Program-made: the position numbers and the translations under genes | Part shown: piece after piece, positions 45,175 to 57,634 of the stretch | Position numbering within the stretch: position 1 is the stretch's first letter | Layout: every line of letters begins with the position of its first letter | Origin: Salminus brasiliensis | Lineage: Eukaryota > Chordata > Actinopteri > Characiformes > Bryconidae | Assembly (NCBI RefSeq): GCF_030463535.1 | Contig: NC_132878.1 | Location: 24,061,925-24,125,924, forward strand | DNA length: 64,000 bases | Direction of reading: 5' to 3' | Notes under the pieces: generated by a model | The model's input: only the letters and a program-made list of their open reading frames with translations | Databases searched by the model: none | What the model was told of the DNA's origin: nothing

Positions 45175-47639
45175 GGTACCATCCCCTAGACTGACTTTAG
45201 CTTCTTCAGGAGTGAATATGTTAGTATGTACTGAGAGCAGCTACAGTGGAGAACAACAGGTGAGGACAAAACAGAGCATTATTCCACACTCATCTTTACC
45301 TATAGCTATATTTTATATACATGTCTAATAATGTATAGTAATGTTTTTGGTATAAACATATAAATCATTAGTGTAGTGATGGCACAATACCAACAAGGCT
45401 CTGTCTGTAGTTTATTTTATTATATGGTCTAAATACCACAGTTTTAAAGTGGACATATGATGAAAAACTCACTTTTTCAGCACTTGCCTACAAACGTACA
45501 TACTAAACATGTCTGAAATAAAACAACCCAATCAGTGGCCAAGGTCAGAAAACAGAGGATCCGTTCTCATTAGAATTAGTAGCCAGGTAAGGTGAGGTGT
45601 AAGGTGTAGTAAAGTGTCTTTTATTCTCACTCGTGCCAGACCTAATGCTACATGCAGTTGATCAGTGTTTATTAAGCACTCACTATATCATTGATATGCT
45701 TAGTCTACTGTACATCACGAAAAACAAAATTGATCATGGTACAATAAAATATCATCATATTGCCCAGTCCTTCCTCCACCTTTCTTTAAAAGTCCTCTAC
45801 TTACACACCTATCCTGCTGCTTTCAGATGCTGACGTTTCATATTTTCATCCTTCCCATTTACAGTGTATATCACTGCATGTCAGCGGGTATCGCTGCTAA
45901 AATGAGAAGAGACCTGACCTCACAGCCAACTGAGTATTGTAAAGCTGCAGCATTGAAATCACTAATGTATTTCAACCACTTGCTGTGCTGTATGTTGTGC
46001 TGTAAGACTAGCAAATAGAAATTCGTAAAATCCCTCTGACGCAGCTCAGTTAGTATAATCGGCATGGTTGTTCTGCGTCTGTAAAGTTTACTGCTCACTT
46101 TTAAAGCTCTAGGTCATGGTTACGGATTGAGTAGCTCTGACTTTTACTAAGAGAAAACGTGAAAAGCATTATCTAAATCTCACATTGGGCCAATAGCTAA
46201 ACTGCAGAAATAATAAAAAGCTAACGGTGTAAGATTCTTAAGATGCTTATGGTTTTTTGAGAATTAGGTTTGCAAGGCTGGAGGGTGGCAGCTGGGGTGA
46301 ACAGTGGCTCATTCTCATTTAAAGGAACAAGCACTCAAACCGGTCGCTCTGGTTGAACAGAGCTGTTTAGACAGGGTGAGAAAGATGCTGTGGTGCTTAG
46401 ACAGTTGTACTTAAACTTAGTTTAGTTCAGCTTGATCCAATTGTTATTGCCGTTATTTCTCCGTTTTGGATTTGCTATTCTGTAATATCTTCGGTTATTA
46501 GCTTACTGTAGTAAATCTGTCAACAACTGTCAACAGCTCACTCACATCTGTTGATGTGCATCAGCGTATGAGGGAGTTGAGTCACCAGAAATCTAAAGTC
46601 CAAGCCCTCTGTGTATGACACCTCCTCCGAACTACCTGGGAAAGAAGGACGAACAGAAAGCTATACAAATATTCTACTGTATATTACAGAAATCTAACAT
46701 TATATCTATAACAGAATCAGACAGCAAACATGTAGATGGTTGAGCACAGACCAATTATTTCCTGAAAATATCATTATGATTTTTTTTTTTTATTACGGGT
46801 GTTTGTTGAAGGTATCCACAATATAAAAATGCTTTTGTGATTGTTGTATTCAAACAACAGTATGGGCACCAATGAAAATAACCGCATGAGTATGAACAAC
46901 ATTTTTTTGATCATTTTATCAACCTCCTATGAATTGAAAAGGGAAAAAAAGCTTTAAAAAGAGTGATAATTTCTATTGAATGTTTTCAATTCATTTCTAC
47001 TTTTCATTTACAAGTATTTGGCTTTAACTTTCTAACCAAACTGCTGAGCTAAATACATACTACAGGAATTACTACAGGAATAAAAAAACATTGCATATTA
47101 GGGAATAAAAAAAAACTTCAGATTCCAATACGTGTAAATATTTTTACTTTTGGTCCCCAACAACCTGAAAATGTTGGCCTACATATAGGTGGGTTGGGAG
47201 TGTTGCTGATATAAAGGAAGCGAATCCAGAGAGTTCAGGGAATGTAAGATTAGTGAAGAGGATCATGTTGGACCCCGGCACCATTACACTGATAAGGCTC
47301 TTGGCTACACCATGGCTCATAAACTGTGAAGAAACCATAGAAGTCTCCTGTGTTTATGGTGATGTTTACCAGGTCCCCACAACCTAGGTGGGAATAGGGT
47401 CCGCTGCTGAACATGGGACAGCATTCCCTTCCTTCTCTACAGGGACTAGACAAGCTGTGTGTGTGCGCATTTGTACATTTGTGCCAGCAATGGGTGCAAC
47501 TTGAAGTAACTGAATGCATTCATCAGAAGGACAGTCCACAAAAATTTGGATATATATATATACACACACAATGTTTTGACCACACTTTCAAAGCCACCCT
47601 GCTCCACTGTTGAGACAGGAAGATGGAGAAGATGTCCCA

Positions 47640-47960
47640 CACTTGTAGAAGGTGTTAACCTGCAGAGGGACAAGATTTACTTCCAACCCCCAAAAATGTT
47701 ACCTTGGACTCACTGAAGCACATTCCCTGTGGTATTGCATCGGTAGGAGCGTACTGTGGTCCCAACAATAGAAAACCGCTGCCATCCTACAATGGCCCAA
47801 GCCCAAGCGTGCGGCCTTCTGGGGTTGGCCGGCTACTACAGGTGGTTTGTTAATAACGTCTCTTTTATCTCCTCCCGCCTCAGAGTGCAAAGCCCTGTCC
47901 AGTAAGAGGGCCATAAAAAAGCTCCTGTTCTACGTAACAGATAGGCACTTTACTTTCATT
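47640..47960 (+). mobile_element. Copy of the gypsy-like pol remnant
   Basis: Counterpart of 5040-5400 with the same GLAGYYRWFVNN coding block and the same disruptions, showing that it was inactive before the duplication. Confidence 0.55.
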
Positions 47961-47999
47961 ACTGATCTTGCTCCTTAACAGTAGCTAGTAAAGTAGCTG

Positions 48000-48416
48000 G
48001 AGAACAGCTCCCACCCCATGCATGAAACTCTGGCAGCACTGGGCAGCTCCTTTAGTGACAGGCTGCTTCATCCCAAGTGTGTGAAGGAGCGGTATCGCAC
48101 CAGCACTGCTCCCAGCGGACCACATACACACACACACTTAACTACAAACACATGTTCAGGGAACAGAGGTCCCTCAATGTAACAATACTATGTGCAATAC
48201 CCCCCCCCCCCCACACACACACACGCAATTAAGAGTCATTTGCAATTACCTGTAAATAATATTGCTATTGCTTTTTTTAATTCTTATTTATATTGTGTGT
48301 ATATAGTGTAAATTATTTATCTAAATTTTTTGTAACTGAGTGTCTTGCTATCCTTTCTGCTGTGACTGAAAATTTCCCACTGTGGGACTAATAAAGGATT
48401 ATCTTATCTTATCTTA
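48000..48416 (+). mobile_element. LINE 3' end with (TTATC)n tail
   Basis: Translated start reads LLHPKCVKERYRTSTAPSGP. The sequence then runs through non-coding 3' sequence to GGGACTAATAAAGGATTATC and a TTATC repeat. Absent from copy A at 5405, so inserted after the duplication. Confidence 0.8.
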
Positions 48417-51400
48417 AAAGCCTAGCACTCTAACGCTTGGAACCACCCCTTCAGCATCACTGACAGCTGCTTTTTACTGGTCTCCACCCCTTTCTCTGCA
48501 TTCTCCAGTAGAGTCTCTTTCTCCTGCAATTCCTCTCCCAGTGTCTCCAGCTGCTTTTTACTGGTCTCCATCTCTTTCTCTGCATTCTCTGTTTCTTTCT
48601 CTCTCAGCAGTCTGCTCATTTTCTTCAGCTGTGTGTCTTCCTGCTTAAGCTGTCCTTCATCTGAAGAGTCTCTGCATTTATTATCAGATGTTATGCCCTT
48701 CTCTTATTTTTTCATCAGTTGTGCACTGTTCCCCTCTCACTAGGATTTCTTTGTTTATAAGAAGTTTAGCTTGTCCTGAGAGCTCTGTGAGAAACAAAAG
48801 CATTTAATAGATCCATTAAACATCACATTGATTTCACATGTATTTTGGTTTAATGTCAGTCACATAGAAGGTGGAGTGTTACTATATTTATTCTAGAGAA
48901 GGTTAACACATGCACATTTAGAATTTCTGTTTTTATTTCTGTTTTCTGTAAAGTCCATTTTCTGCCATTTGCACTGCAACCTGAGATTAAAGATTTAAGG
49001 ACATTTATCTTAGCTTTAATACAAGATGAGCACTACAAACAAATAAAGGTGTCCAAAAATAGATTTTCTAACTAACTGTATGAAATACCATGGCCTAGTG
49101 GGATGCCTAAACACAACATTCTCCTTTACATAAACCAAACACCACCCTCATCACCTGACACCATCTGCACCCTCAAAGCAGCACTGTGAATGCTGGTGAT
49201 CAGGGTGGGCAACCACAACACAGACCAGCAGAAAAAGCTGAACTAACAGACCTCCGTTTTAAACTGGAGGACTGAATTCCAGCACCATTTAGTGATTTCC
49301 TTGCTTAAGCAAGACAATATCTGAACTATCAGCTAGCTAACTAACTAACAAACAGCTCCAGTTTTCCCTGTAATCTCAATCTGTCTTTAGCAGAACAGCA
49401 CAGTGATAAGTCCGTTCAAGTGCGGCAGACCGAGATGAATGATTTATATTGGAACCAGTGAATTACAGAGAATATAATAACTCTTATCCTTTTCCACCTG
49501 CTCAGGGTCAAAGTGGCTCCAGAGCATAAGCGGTATACAGTGTATTTATGCTCACTTTAGTATAGCTCAGTCTCTAGATCATCATGGGTATGTTTTTTCT
49601 AGTACAAATGCTGCCTGCAACACTGCCATTCTGCCACAGTCAAACACTGTTTACTTTCCCCTCACACATCTACCACTCATCACCTGTGTCTTACCTTAAT
49701 GCCTTTACTTTGGTAATGCCCACCTACAGTAGTGTTACCATACTTCTATCTCCTATTAAGGGAGATCACATTGTTATGGTCACTTATTCCTAATATGAAA
49801 GGTTTCACCTGAAACCTCAAATTCAAGACATTTGACATTCAAGATTGTATGAGATTAAGTTTGTCTGTATGAGTTTATAAATGGCTTTTATAGTGTCTAC
49901 ATACTATTTCTCGTCAAACTGTGATTAAATTCAGTAAATATACATGTTCCATGTGTTCCATGTTCCTGCCCCCCCCCCTCCCCCCCTCTCGCCACCCTAT
50001 AAAATATTTTTCTAGATCCGCCCCTGCTTCAGAGCCTACCCAGAATCATATACTCACACATTCATAAAAAGGTGCAAATTAGCATGTGTATTTCTGGGAG
50101 GTAGTGAATGGAGCAGAGCTTGAACCCACAACCTCAGGTCAGCGACTGGAGCAGGGTTTGAACCCATAACCCCACACTAACTACCATGCTGTGCCACCGT
50201 GTCACCCTTAACTCTGCACTCTATAAATATGAATAATATGAATAATGACTCTCATCAAATACAAACAGAATCTTGTTCAAATCATATTAGAACTGATCAA
50301 GTTTAACCATCCTTATTTGTACTAAGTTGAATGTATTTGATTATAGTTATTCACCGGTCATCACAGCAGATTTCTCCATTTTCATTCTCTCCTCTTCTGT
50401 CCTTTCTGTCCACACTGTAGAAGAGAACACACCAGTGTGAGGGTCTCCTGCATGCTGTCATACATGCTGTCATAGTTCTGCTCAGTCTGCTGTGAGCTGA
50501 TAAAAGAATCAGCTGAACTACAGTAGAGAAGGGAAATCAATTTACAACACAAGGCTCTAATCTGAACACTAAACACTAGACCATTAAAATCTGGCAGGAG
50601 TGGAAATGACCCTGTGTGAGATCTCTGTGTGATCCGGACCTGAGATGATGACGGTGAGTGTGTGTGTGGGTAGGTGTGTTAAATTTGAGGCAAAGAAGAT
50701 CAGATAATGAGTTCATTCTAGAAGGTCAAATCTAGAAACGCCTAAAGACACATAAATATGAGATAAAATAAGTGAAGGAACCTGTAGGAGAGTAGAATAT
50801 CTCACTAATCAGGTCATTCAGTGCTGCTGACTGTTCAGTATTTACTGCTGCCTGTAAGTCACTGATACACAGACTCACACACAGGCAATTTTGAATTATT
50901 GTGTAATAATAAATGGTGTAAAACTACAGTAATGAGAGACTAATAGTGAACTTCATCTCCACACTTCTACAGTGCAGTGGGATTATACACATGTACAATG
51001 TGGTAATGTGCATAATGTGCTTTTCTTATCTCATGAATATGAACCTGAAACCTGGGTTCATGTGACTGATTGATGTCTGCATTACAAATAACACATAATA
51101 TCAGTTATTATTATAGTATCACATAATACCAGTGATTAGAATAGAAACAGGAGGTTTTTACCATCCGTGGGAGAAAAGACAGTGCAGGTATTTACTGGCT
51201 GTGGGGGGAAAAACAGAAGAGAAGACAGTGTTAGATAAATCTCCATGAGAAGATCTAACTAAAGTTAAATACTATAAAACACCCAGAATCACTTAAGAGA
51301 TGTGAAAGTTTGTGAATAAACAGCTCTTCTACTCTTTAGAAATGTCTCCACCGAATGAATTAAATGTGTTTACAGATGTTGAGTAACAGTAGTTAAATCT

Positions 51401-51428
51401 GATTTCCACATCTGCAGAAGGTCTACTA

Positions 51429-51591
51429 TGTAATGTGGTGCTCACTTACAGCGGGGTTTGAACCCAGGCCGCCGTGTTGGCGGGCCGGCGCGCTACTGAG
51501 TGAGCTACCACGATCACGTGACCACACGGGCCCACACACCAGTGAAGACAGACACTCCTGCCTTCCTCTGGTACACCAGTGTATGTGTGCT

Positions 51592-51654
<63 letters not shown>

Positions 51655-51710
51655 AGGGAAGACAGACACTCCTGCTTTCCTCTGCTACACGAGTGTATGT
51701 GTGCTACGCG

Positions 51711-51771
<61 letters not shown>

Positions 51772-52030
51772 ACACACACAGACACACACACAGGGAGACA
51801 GACTCGGGAGAGACACATGAAGGGGAGTGACACACACTCAGCCTTCACCTCGAGAACCACAGACACACACACCACCAGAATCAAAAGATCCAGCCCCGGG
51901 GCAACTGGATCTGTGTGCTTACATAGCCTACTGCCCAGGTGGAGGGAATTGGGCTCGATTACTGGCTGGGGTGACTCGGGGCCTCCCCCTGGTGGCAGGA
52001 GGAGGCCTTGCCCTAGAGCCACCCCTTACA
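51429..52030 (-). mobile_element. 602-bp LTR-like element with 5-bp target duplication
   Basis: Ends TGTAATGTGG...CCCCTTACA (TG...CA, short inverted ends), flanked by TACTA at 51424-51428 and 52031-52035. The empty site in copy A is TATTA at 9568-9572. It contains two long (CA)n runs (about 51599-51652 and 51711-51790) and a GGTTCAAACCC box (minus strand) near 51450. TG...CA ends and 5-bp duplication suggest a solo LTR or TRIM; the B-box-like motif leaves a tRNA-derived origin open. Confidence 0.8.
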
Positions 52031-52439
52031 TACTAGAGCACATCTGCGGATACGATTCTGTTTATTTTGTGGCTGCAGTTAGTAGACATGTAGTTAAACT
52101 CATAATGTGCTGTATAATACATTTTGATCAAATAAGACACCTTTTTTACTTTCTATTTTGAAATGTTCACCTTCAGTTTGGGCTGAATTTGTCCAGTATG
52201 TTTGGCAAGTGTGTGAGTTTGTAAAATCTGCTTCTCTAAAGTGTCTTGCATGTTTAGGAACAGCACAATTTTGAACTTGATGTGTAATGTGAACTTTCAC
52301 TGTATAAATGTTGTTTAATTACATGCTGAAACAGTTTTTTCCATAATGCTCATTTCAGAGAGAGGTACCTGGTTATCAGCAGTAGCATTTTAGGGAAATT
52401 TAACAGTACCTAAAACTGTTGTTCCCTTTAATTGGCTTA

Positions 52440-53130
52440 TTTTACTGGACACTACACTTCGTCCAAGTACTCTTGAAAAGATGGATCTTCAGTCAGCGTT
52501 TGAAGACAGTGAGCGACTCTGCCATTTGGAAATTCAGGGGAAGTTTGTTCCACCACTATGGTGCCAGGACAGAAAAAAAGCCTTGATGTTTGTCTTCCGT
52601 GAATCTTAGGGATGGTGGGTCAAGCCGAGCCGTACTTGAAGCTTGAAGGGCTCTTGAATCTGATGCGGGCAGCAGCTACAGGAAGCCAGTGAAGAGAACG
52701 CAGCAGAGGAGTTACATGGCTGAACTTAGAAGCATTGAAAACTGAAAACAGCCCATGCTGCTGCATTCTGGATTAATTGCAGGGACCTGATGGTGCGCAA
52801 AGGGAGACCAGCCAGAAAGGAGTTGAAGTAGTCAAGTCATAAAACTGATCATCCACAACTAAACCAAGGCTTTGTGCTTCTATAGATGGAGTGATCAGTG
52901 AGTTCTCAAAGGAGATGGCCAATAGTTCCTGGGATGTACAGCAGCTCTGTCTTGCTGGGGTTGAGGTTTGAGGTGAGTTTGAGGTGGTAAGCTGCCATCC
53001 AAAGAAAAGACGTCTGCAAGACATGCTGAGATGCGGGTAGAAACCTGTCTGTCAGACAATGGAAAAGAAAGGAGGAGTTGAGGGTCATTGGCGTAGCAGT
53101 GGTAATAGAAGAGATGACAAGGCAGCTGGA
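52440..53130 (-). mobile_element. L2-like LINE fragment, copy B
   Basis: Duplicate of 10060-10700, same reverse transcriptase blocks ([29 protein letters not shown]). The part corresponding to 10700-11420 has been lost or replaced. Confidence 0.8.
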
Positions 53131-53369
53131 GTTCTCTGGGGTGATGCATGTCTGTCAGAGCCTGGATGTTCAGAGACCGACCAAGTTGAAATGAAATCTG
53201 CCTTCTACACTGCATGTGTATCAGAACAAAGCTGGTAGATGAGGTTCCTGGAACTGCAGTGTCTGCTTCGATGTCTGCATCTCCAGCTGCCATCACCTTA
53301 TGTGCACGTCTAGTTGACGTGCCTCTTACACATTAGCAAAACCAATTCTGTTACTGACGTGGGCTAGTA

Positions 53370-53553
53370 GAGAACGTTGTGGATGACTCCACCCACCCTT
53401 CACACAGACTGTTCTCCCTCCTGCCATCAGGAAGAAGGTACCGCAGCATCCAGTCCAACACGACCAGACTCTGCAATAGCTTCTTCCCCCAAGCCATCAG
53501 ACTTCTCAACTCAACTCAACTTCTGAACTGATGTCTTTTCTGCTACATGCACA

Positions 53554-53599
<46 letters not shown>

Positions 53600-53880
53600 A
53601 TTTACCCCAGATAAAATGGGAAGCATTTTTGCACAAAGCATTTGCACTAATAACTTTACTACCTCACTGGACTCAATATTTATACACACTACCGGCAATT
53701 ATTTATTATTCTCTGTCTGTACTGTGTTGTGTTGTCTGTCTGCACTTGTTTGTGTTGCACTTGTGTTTTGTATGCACTGTCTTTGTTGTACCATGGTCCT
53801 GGAGGAACATTGTTTCGTTTCACTGTGTACTCTGTATGTAGTTGAAATGACAATAAAACCCACTTGACTTGACTTGACTT
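53370..53880 (+). mobile_element. CR1/Jockey-type LINE 3' end
   Basis: Matches 44915-45170 (GACTCCACCCACCCTTCACA... to GACAATAAAACCCACTTGAC and the (TTGAC)n tail). A (CT)n tract and about 200 bp of extra sequence lie between the ORF end and the tail. It is a second, 5'-truncated copy of the family at 42795-45174. Confidence 0.88.
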
Positions 53881-54779
53881 GTTTCAGCACGTCTTGGAGA
53901 TTTGACAATATTTTCTCTTTTCAATAAATGTCCTTCCTTTATTTCCATACTGTTCACTTGTAAAGATGTGTAGCAGAGTCTGAAACGTGCAGCAACTGTC
54001 CTTAATTCCCTCCACATGAAGATCATCTACTCTCTGTGTTTCCCCACCTCACACAACCCACCTCTGATCATCTGTGTTCCTCATTTTTGTCTCTTTAGAT
54101 TATTCTTAGACTCTGATCATGATGATGATGATGAAGAGTTTATGTAGAGTGGAGGTCTAGAGTACTTACACACTCTTACTGTACACTCCTCTGTCGTGTC
54201 TCCGTTGGTCACCTGACACAGGTAATCTCCTAAACATGACCATCTGCATGCCCTGATCTGTAAGGAGACGTTTCCTCTCTCCAGCTCCTCAGTGAACAGA
54301 CTGACTCGGCCCTCGTAGCCCCTCCCCTCTGTCACCTGTCTGTCCTTATAGAGACAAACACAGCCCGTCTCCCTAAACCACCTGATCTCCATGGTAACAG
54401 CACTGAGTTCAGGAGACAGGACAGGAGAGAGTAGCAGCAGAGCCAGTCTGACACTCTCCACCACGGAGACCAATGAGCTTAAACTCATCTGTGTAAGAAA
54501 CACACACACACAAACACACACACACACACACATTATACACACCGTTTATTTAATGATGTTTCAGTTAAATCTGTTGTAATCTGTGAGAAAATAATATTAA
54601 ATATTAATTCATTAATAAATCTCTGAAGTTTGACTTGATGGCTGCCGCCATCAGTCTCTCCTCCTGTAGCCCCTTTCTAATACAACACTACAGACAGAGA
54701 GAGAGAGAGATTTCGCTAAAATCGATTTCGATTTAGGTAAAATATGTCCACATTTATTTAAAGCAGCTCATATCAGTGA

Positions 54780-56085
54780 GCCAGGAGGAGTGAGTCTGGA
54801 GAAGTGAGCCAGGAAGATTGGACATCAAAGAACGAATCTGGAGGAAAACCCTGGAAAAGCAAAAAGTCTGGAAAAGTGATTTAAAAAAAAAATCTGGCCG
54901 ATCCATTATTTACAAATATGGGCCTGTAATCAATCAGCCCTTTCATGCAGAAATGATGAAAAACCGTTGATGTTTTTCTCCAGAATGTTTTTATTCTCCT
55001 TTCAGGCTTTATTTAGTTTAAAACTGAATGTTTGAGAGTTATTCATGTGTCCACTTATGTGTTAAGTGTGCACTTCAGCGTTGAAAGGGGGCTCATTACT
55101 GGGAGAAGTGGAAGCTTCAATCAAAAAGACTGTTCAACTCTCAATAAGAACAGTCACTAAAGGAAAAGTCTTCAGTACACAGAGCTGGAAACTGTGGTGA
55201 AAAGAACATTCAGTGAGAGTGATGCTTGTGCATTGGTGTAATATGTGAGGAAAAACAGGAGTGAGGAGCAGCTGTTCCTCAGGTGACTGACAACTACAAT
55301 ACAGATCAGACTGTCAGAAAGAACAGTCCATCCACAGCTACATAGAGAGGGATATTATTGCAGTGCAGAATCCCCTCATTACAAAGACAAGTGACCAAGT
55401 GATGTAAAGACCACAGGCACTGCTCTATAGAGTTGTGAGTAAAGGTGAGACAGTCAGACGAGTCATCATTAAGCGCCTAAAGAACAGCTTAGGCCTGAAA
55501 GCTGGAGCGAGGTGGTCCACTGTTTTTTGTATGGGCACTTTTACTTTATGTAACTCTTACTTTATGTAAGAGTGCTTTATGTCATGTAAGAGTGCTTTAT
55601 GTCCAGTTGTCCCCTCATGGCAAGAGTTACCTGGTCTGTTTTTTAGGCGAGTGAGCGGGCGTGTGTTTGTGAGATGCTGCTGCTGGTGTTGTTTGCCGTG
55701 GTGACTCTAAAGTTTGAGGGTAACAGCCCCCCCACCCCCCACCAAGGATCACATGGATCACATGGATATTTCAAAAGAACTTCCGTGAGAAGTGAGAAGT
55801 GAAAACGCGAAGTAAAATTGCAGTGTAAATCAGTTCTTTCAGCAGTAAACACTCTCTCAGCCCCCAAAAAACTCTTCTTTAATTTAAAGAAATGTTTTGA
55901 AAAAGTCCATCCATGTAGACAAGCTGGGATTGCTGTATGATTGGCTGACTGATGGGCAATGCGTTGTCTAAACCTTTCTTTCTGTTGCTAAAGTCACACT
56001 CTTTCTCATTTATCAGAAGGACAAGTTTGAGTTTGGACTAAAATCTATGTTTGCTGTAACTGAGTTTAAAGCAGCGACGGAACTG
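54780..56085. other. Spacer between gene 4 relic and gene 5
   Basis: Counterpart of the 13.2-16.4 kb spacer but shorter and rearranged: 54950-55070 matches 15170-15300 inverted. The stretch 55080-55560 looks like a badly degraded DNA-transposon interior, which I cannot assign. Confidence 0.45.
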
Positions 56086-56089
56086 AAGA

Positions 56090-56271
56090 CAAAGTGAAAG
56101 TAGATCTGCTTCTGGTCTGGAGGAGAAACTGGAGAGACGTTTAGAAGATTTGTGGATTAAAGGTTGAAACTCGCTCTTCTTATTATGATCAGACTGTTAG
56201 AAGATAAGAAGCTGATATGAGCTGCTTTAAAATGTGGAATCAGCGAAATGTCGGAGTGAAGAAGAGCAAAG
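56090..56271 (+). promoter_or_regulatory. Gene 5 promoter and 5' UTR exon
   Basis: The motif reads CAAAGTGAAAGT (56090-56101), one base from the GAAAGTGAAAGT of genes 2 and 3, so the first half-site is weakened. The UTR exon ends GCAAAG|GTAAGA at 56271 and has a 16-nt deletion relative to gene 2 (around 56237). Confidence 0.6.
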
Positions 56272-57399
56272 GTAAGAATTTTAGACATCAGACTAGAGTG
56301 AAACACTTACAGAATGAATATAATTATGATTATAAATTGAGCTCCCAGACAACATGCTCACATGGGTGGAATGGGGGCTAGGTTTGTTCCAGGTGGGCAT
56401 GGGCTCGGAGAGGGTTTGTTTATGGCTTCCCAAGTGGGTCTCATCATTACAGCTTAATCTCACACAGAGATGTACAGTAACAAACTAGAACTACTTCACT
56501 ACTGTACTTAAGTACTAAAATGCTGTATCTGTACTCTCCTGGAGTATTATTTTTCTCTCTTACTTCCACTTTTATTTTGGATGAGTTTAATCATTTAACT
56601 GCGTTTTTTACTCTGTTAGTTTAATCCGGGATGGAAGAACTACCAGAAGAAACTGTCTTCCCCATCTTCAAATACTTGTATGTGGCCTAATGGCCTCTTT
56701 TAGCTGTAGTTTTGTTTACAGAAAGTGAAGCTCAGTGTTTTAAGCTGCTCTCCTCACTGGTTTTTACATGTGAAACTGTGGCAGGTTGCTGTCACTTTTT
56801 TTTAATAGAGCACTTGTACTTTTACTCAAGTCTGGGTCTCTAGTACTTTATACATGTCTGATCTCACATGGGTCCCCTCTAGGCTTTGTGTGCAGTGTAC
56901 AACCCAGATGGGGCCCATGTTTATCCAGTCCTGGTCCCACCACTGGGGGAGCATTGTGTGTTATGTCTGCCTCTATAATGTTCTATATCTATTTTCCTAG
57001 ATATCACTGAGGAGGCTAACACCATGGCTCAGACTGGTGTAGTTATTCAGAGTGCACCTGTAGTGCTCCTTGTGCGACCTGCTAAGAAAATAACGCTGTG
57101 GGATAACACTGGAGGATCATGAGACACTCAGACTTTGGTCTGCCAGTGAGGAAATCCATGATCCAGTTACAGAGTGTGTGACTTATTCCAACCGTGTTAA
57201 GTTTGTAGACCAGTCTGGGATAATGGTGTTAAAGACAGAGCTGAAGTCAACAAAAAGCAACCTGACAGTTTTGATGAAAGCATTTATTCTCTTTATACTC
57301 AACTTTTTATAAACAAAATACATCCTTTAATCCGATCACATGATTTTTGTGCTGATCAGGATCTCTGTCACTCACTCACACACACACTCACTAACCTTC

Positions 57400-57481
57400 T
57401 CTTTCCCTTTCTTTCTCTCTCTCTCTCTCACACACACACACTATCCTTCTCTTTCTCCCTCACACACACATACTAACCTTT

Positions 57482-57541
<60 letters not shown>

Positions 57542-57596
57542 CCCTTCTCTTTCTCCTTCTCCCTCACACACACAAACCTTCTCTCTCTCTCTCTCT
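57400..57596. repeat. (CT)n/(CA)n microsatellite before the gene 5 ATG exon
   Basis: Mixed CTCT and CACA tracts ending CTCTCTCTAG, the acceptor of the ATG exon. It is the counterpart of the purer CT tract of gene 2. Confidence 0.95.
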
Positions 57597-57634
57597 AGTG
57601 TTGTATTAGAGAGGGTCTACAGGAGGAGAGACTG

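Larger units (their letters stand above)
48440..54660 (-). pseudogene. Gene 4: decayed duplicate of gene 1
   Basis: Minus-strand copy with several independent lesions. The ATG exon (near 54650) has lost its 3' part and the GTGAGT donor (ATGGCGGCAGCCATCAAGTC). The IgV exon 54488-54170 is 319 nt, missing AC after the first Cys codon, so frameshifted. The 8-nt microexon near 51197 is deleted. The 41-nt exon is gone with the deleted intron block. The 61-nt exon (50414-50355) is 60 nt. The coil exon remnant 48450-48790 is rearranged with stops and has about 1.5 repeats. The promoter exon is also truncated (only about 54713-54775 remains). A functional product is not credible. Confidence 0.92.
45175..54720. 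repeat. Segmental duplication, copy B (partner 777-12640)
   Basis: Direct copy of copy A with copy-specific events: loss of about 8090-8580 equivalents, a LINE tail insertion at 48000-48416, a 602-bp LTR-like insertion at 51429-52030 and a LINE 3' piece near 53370-53880. Between 45175 and 47150 I see no exon. Confidence 0.9.

Noticed and set aside
55080..55560. Possible transposase relic in the gene 4/5 spacer
   Set aside because: Some stretches look like a DNA-transposon helix-turn-helix region, but no catalytic motif or terminal repeats were found, so no family is claimed.
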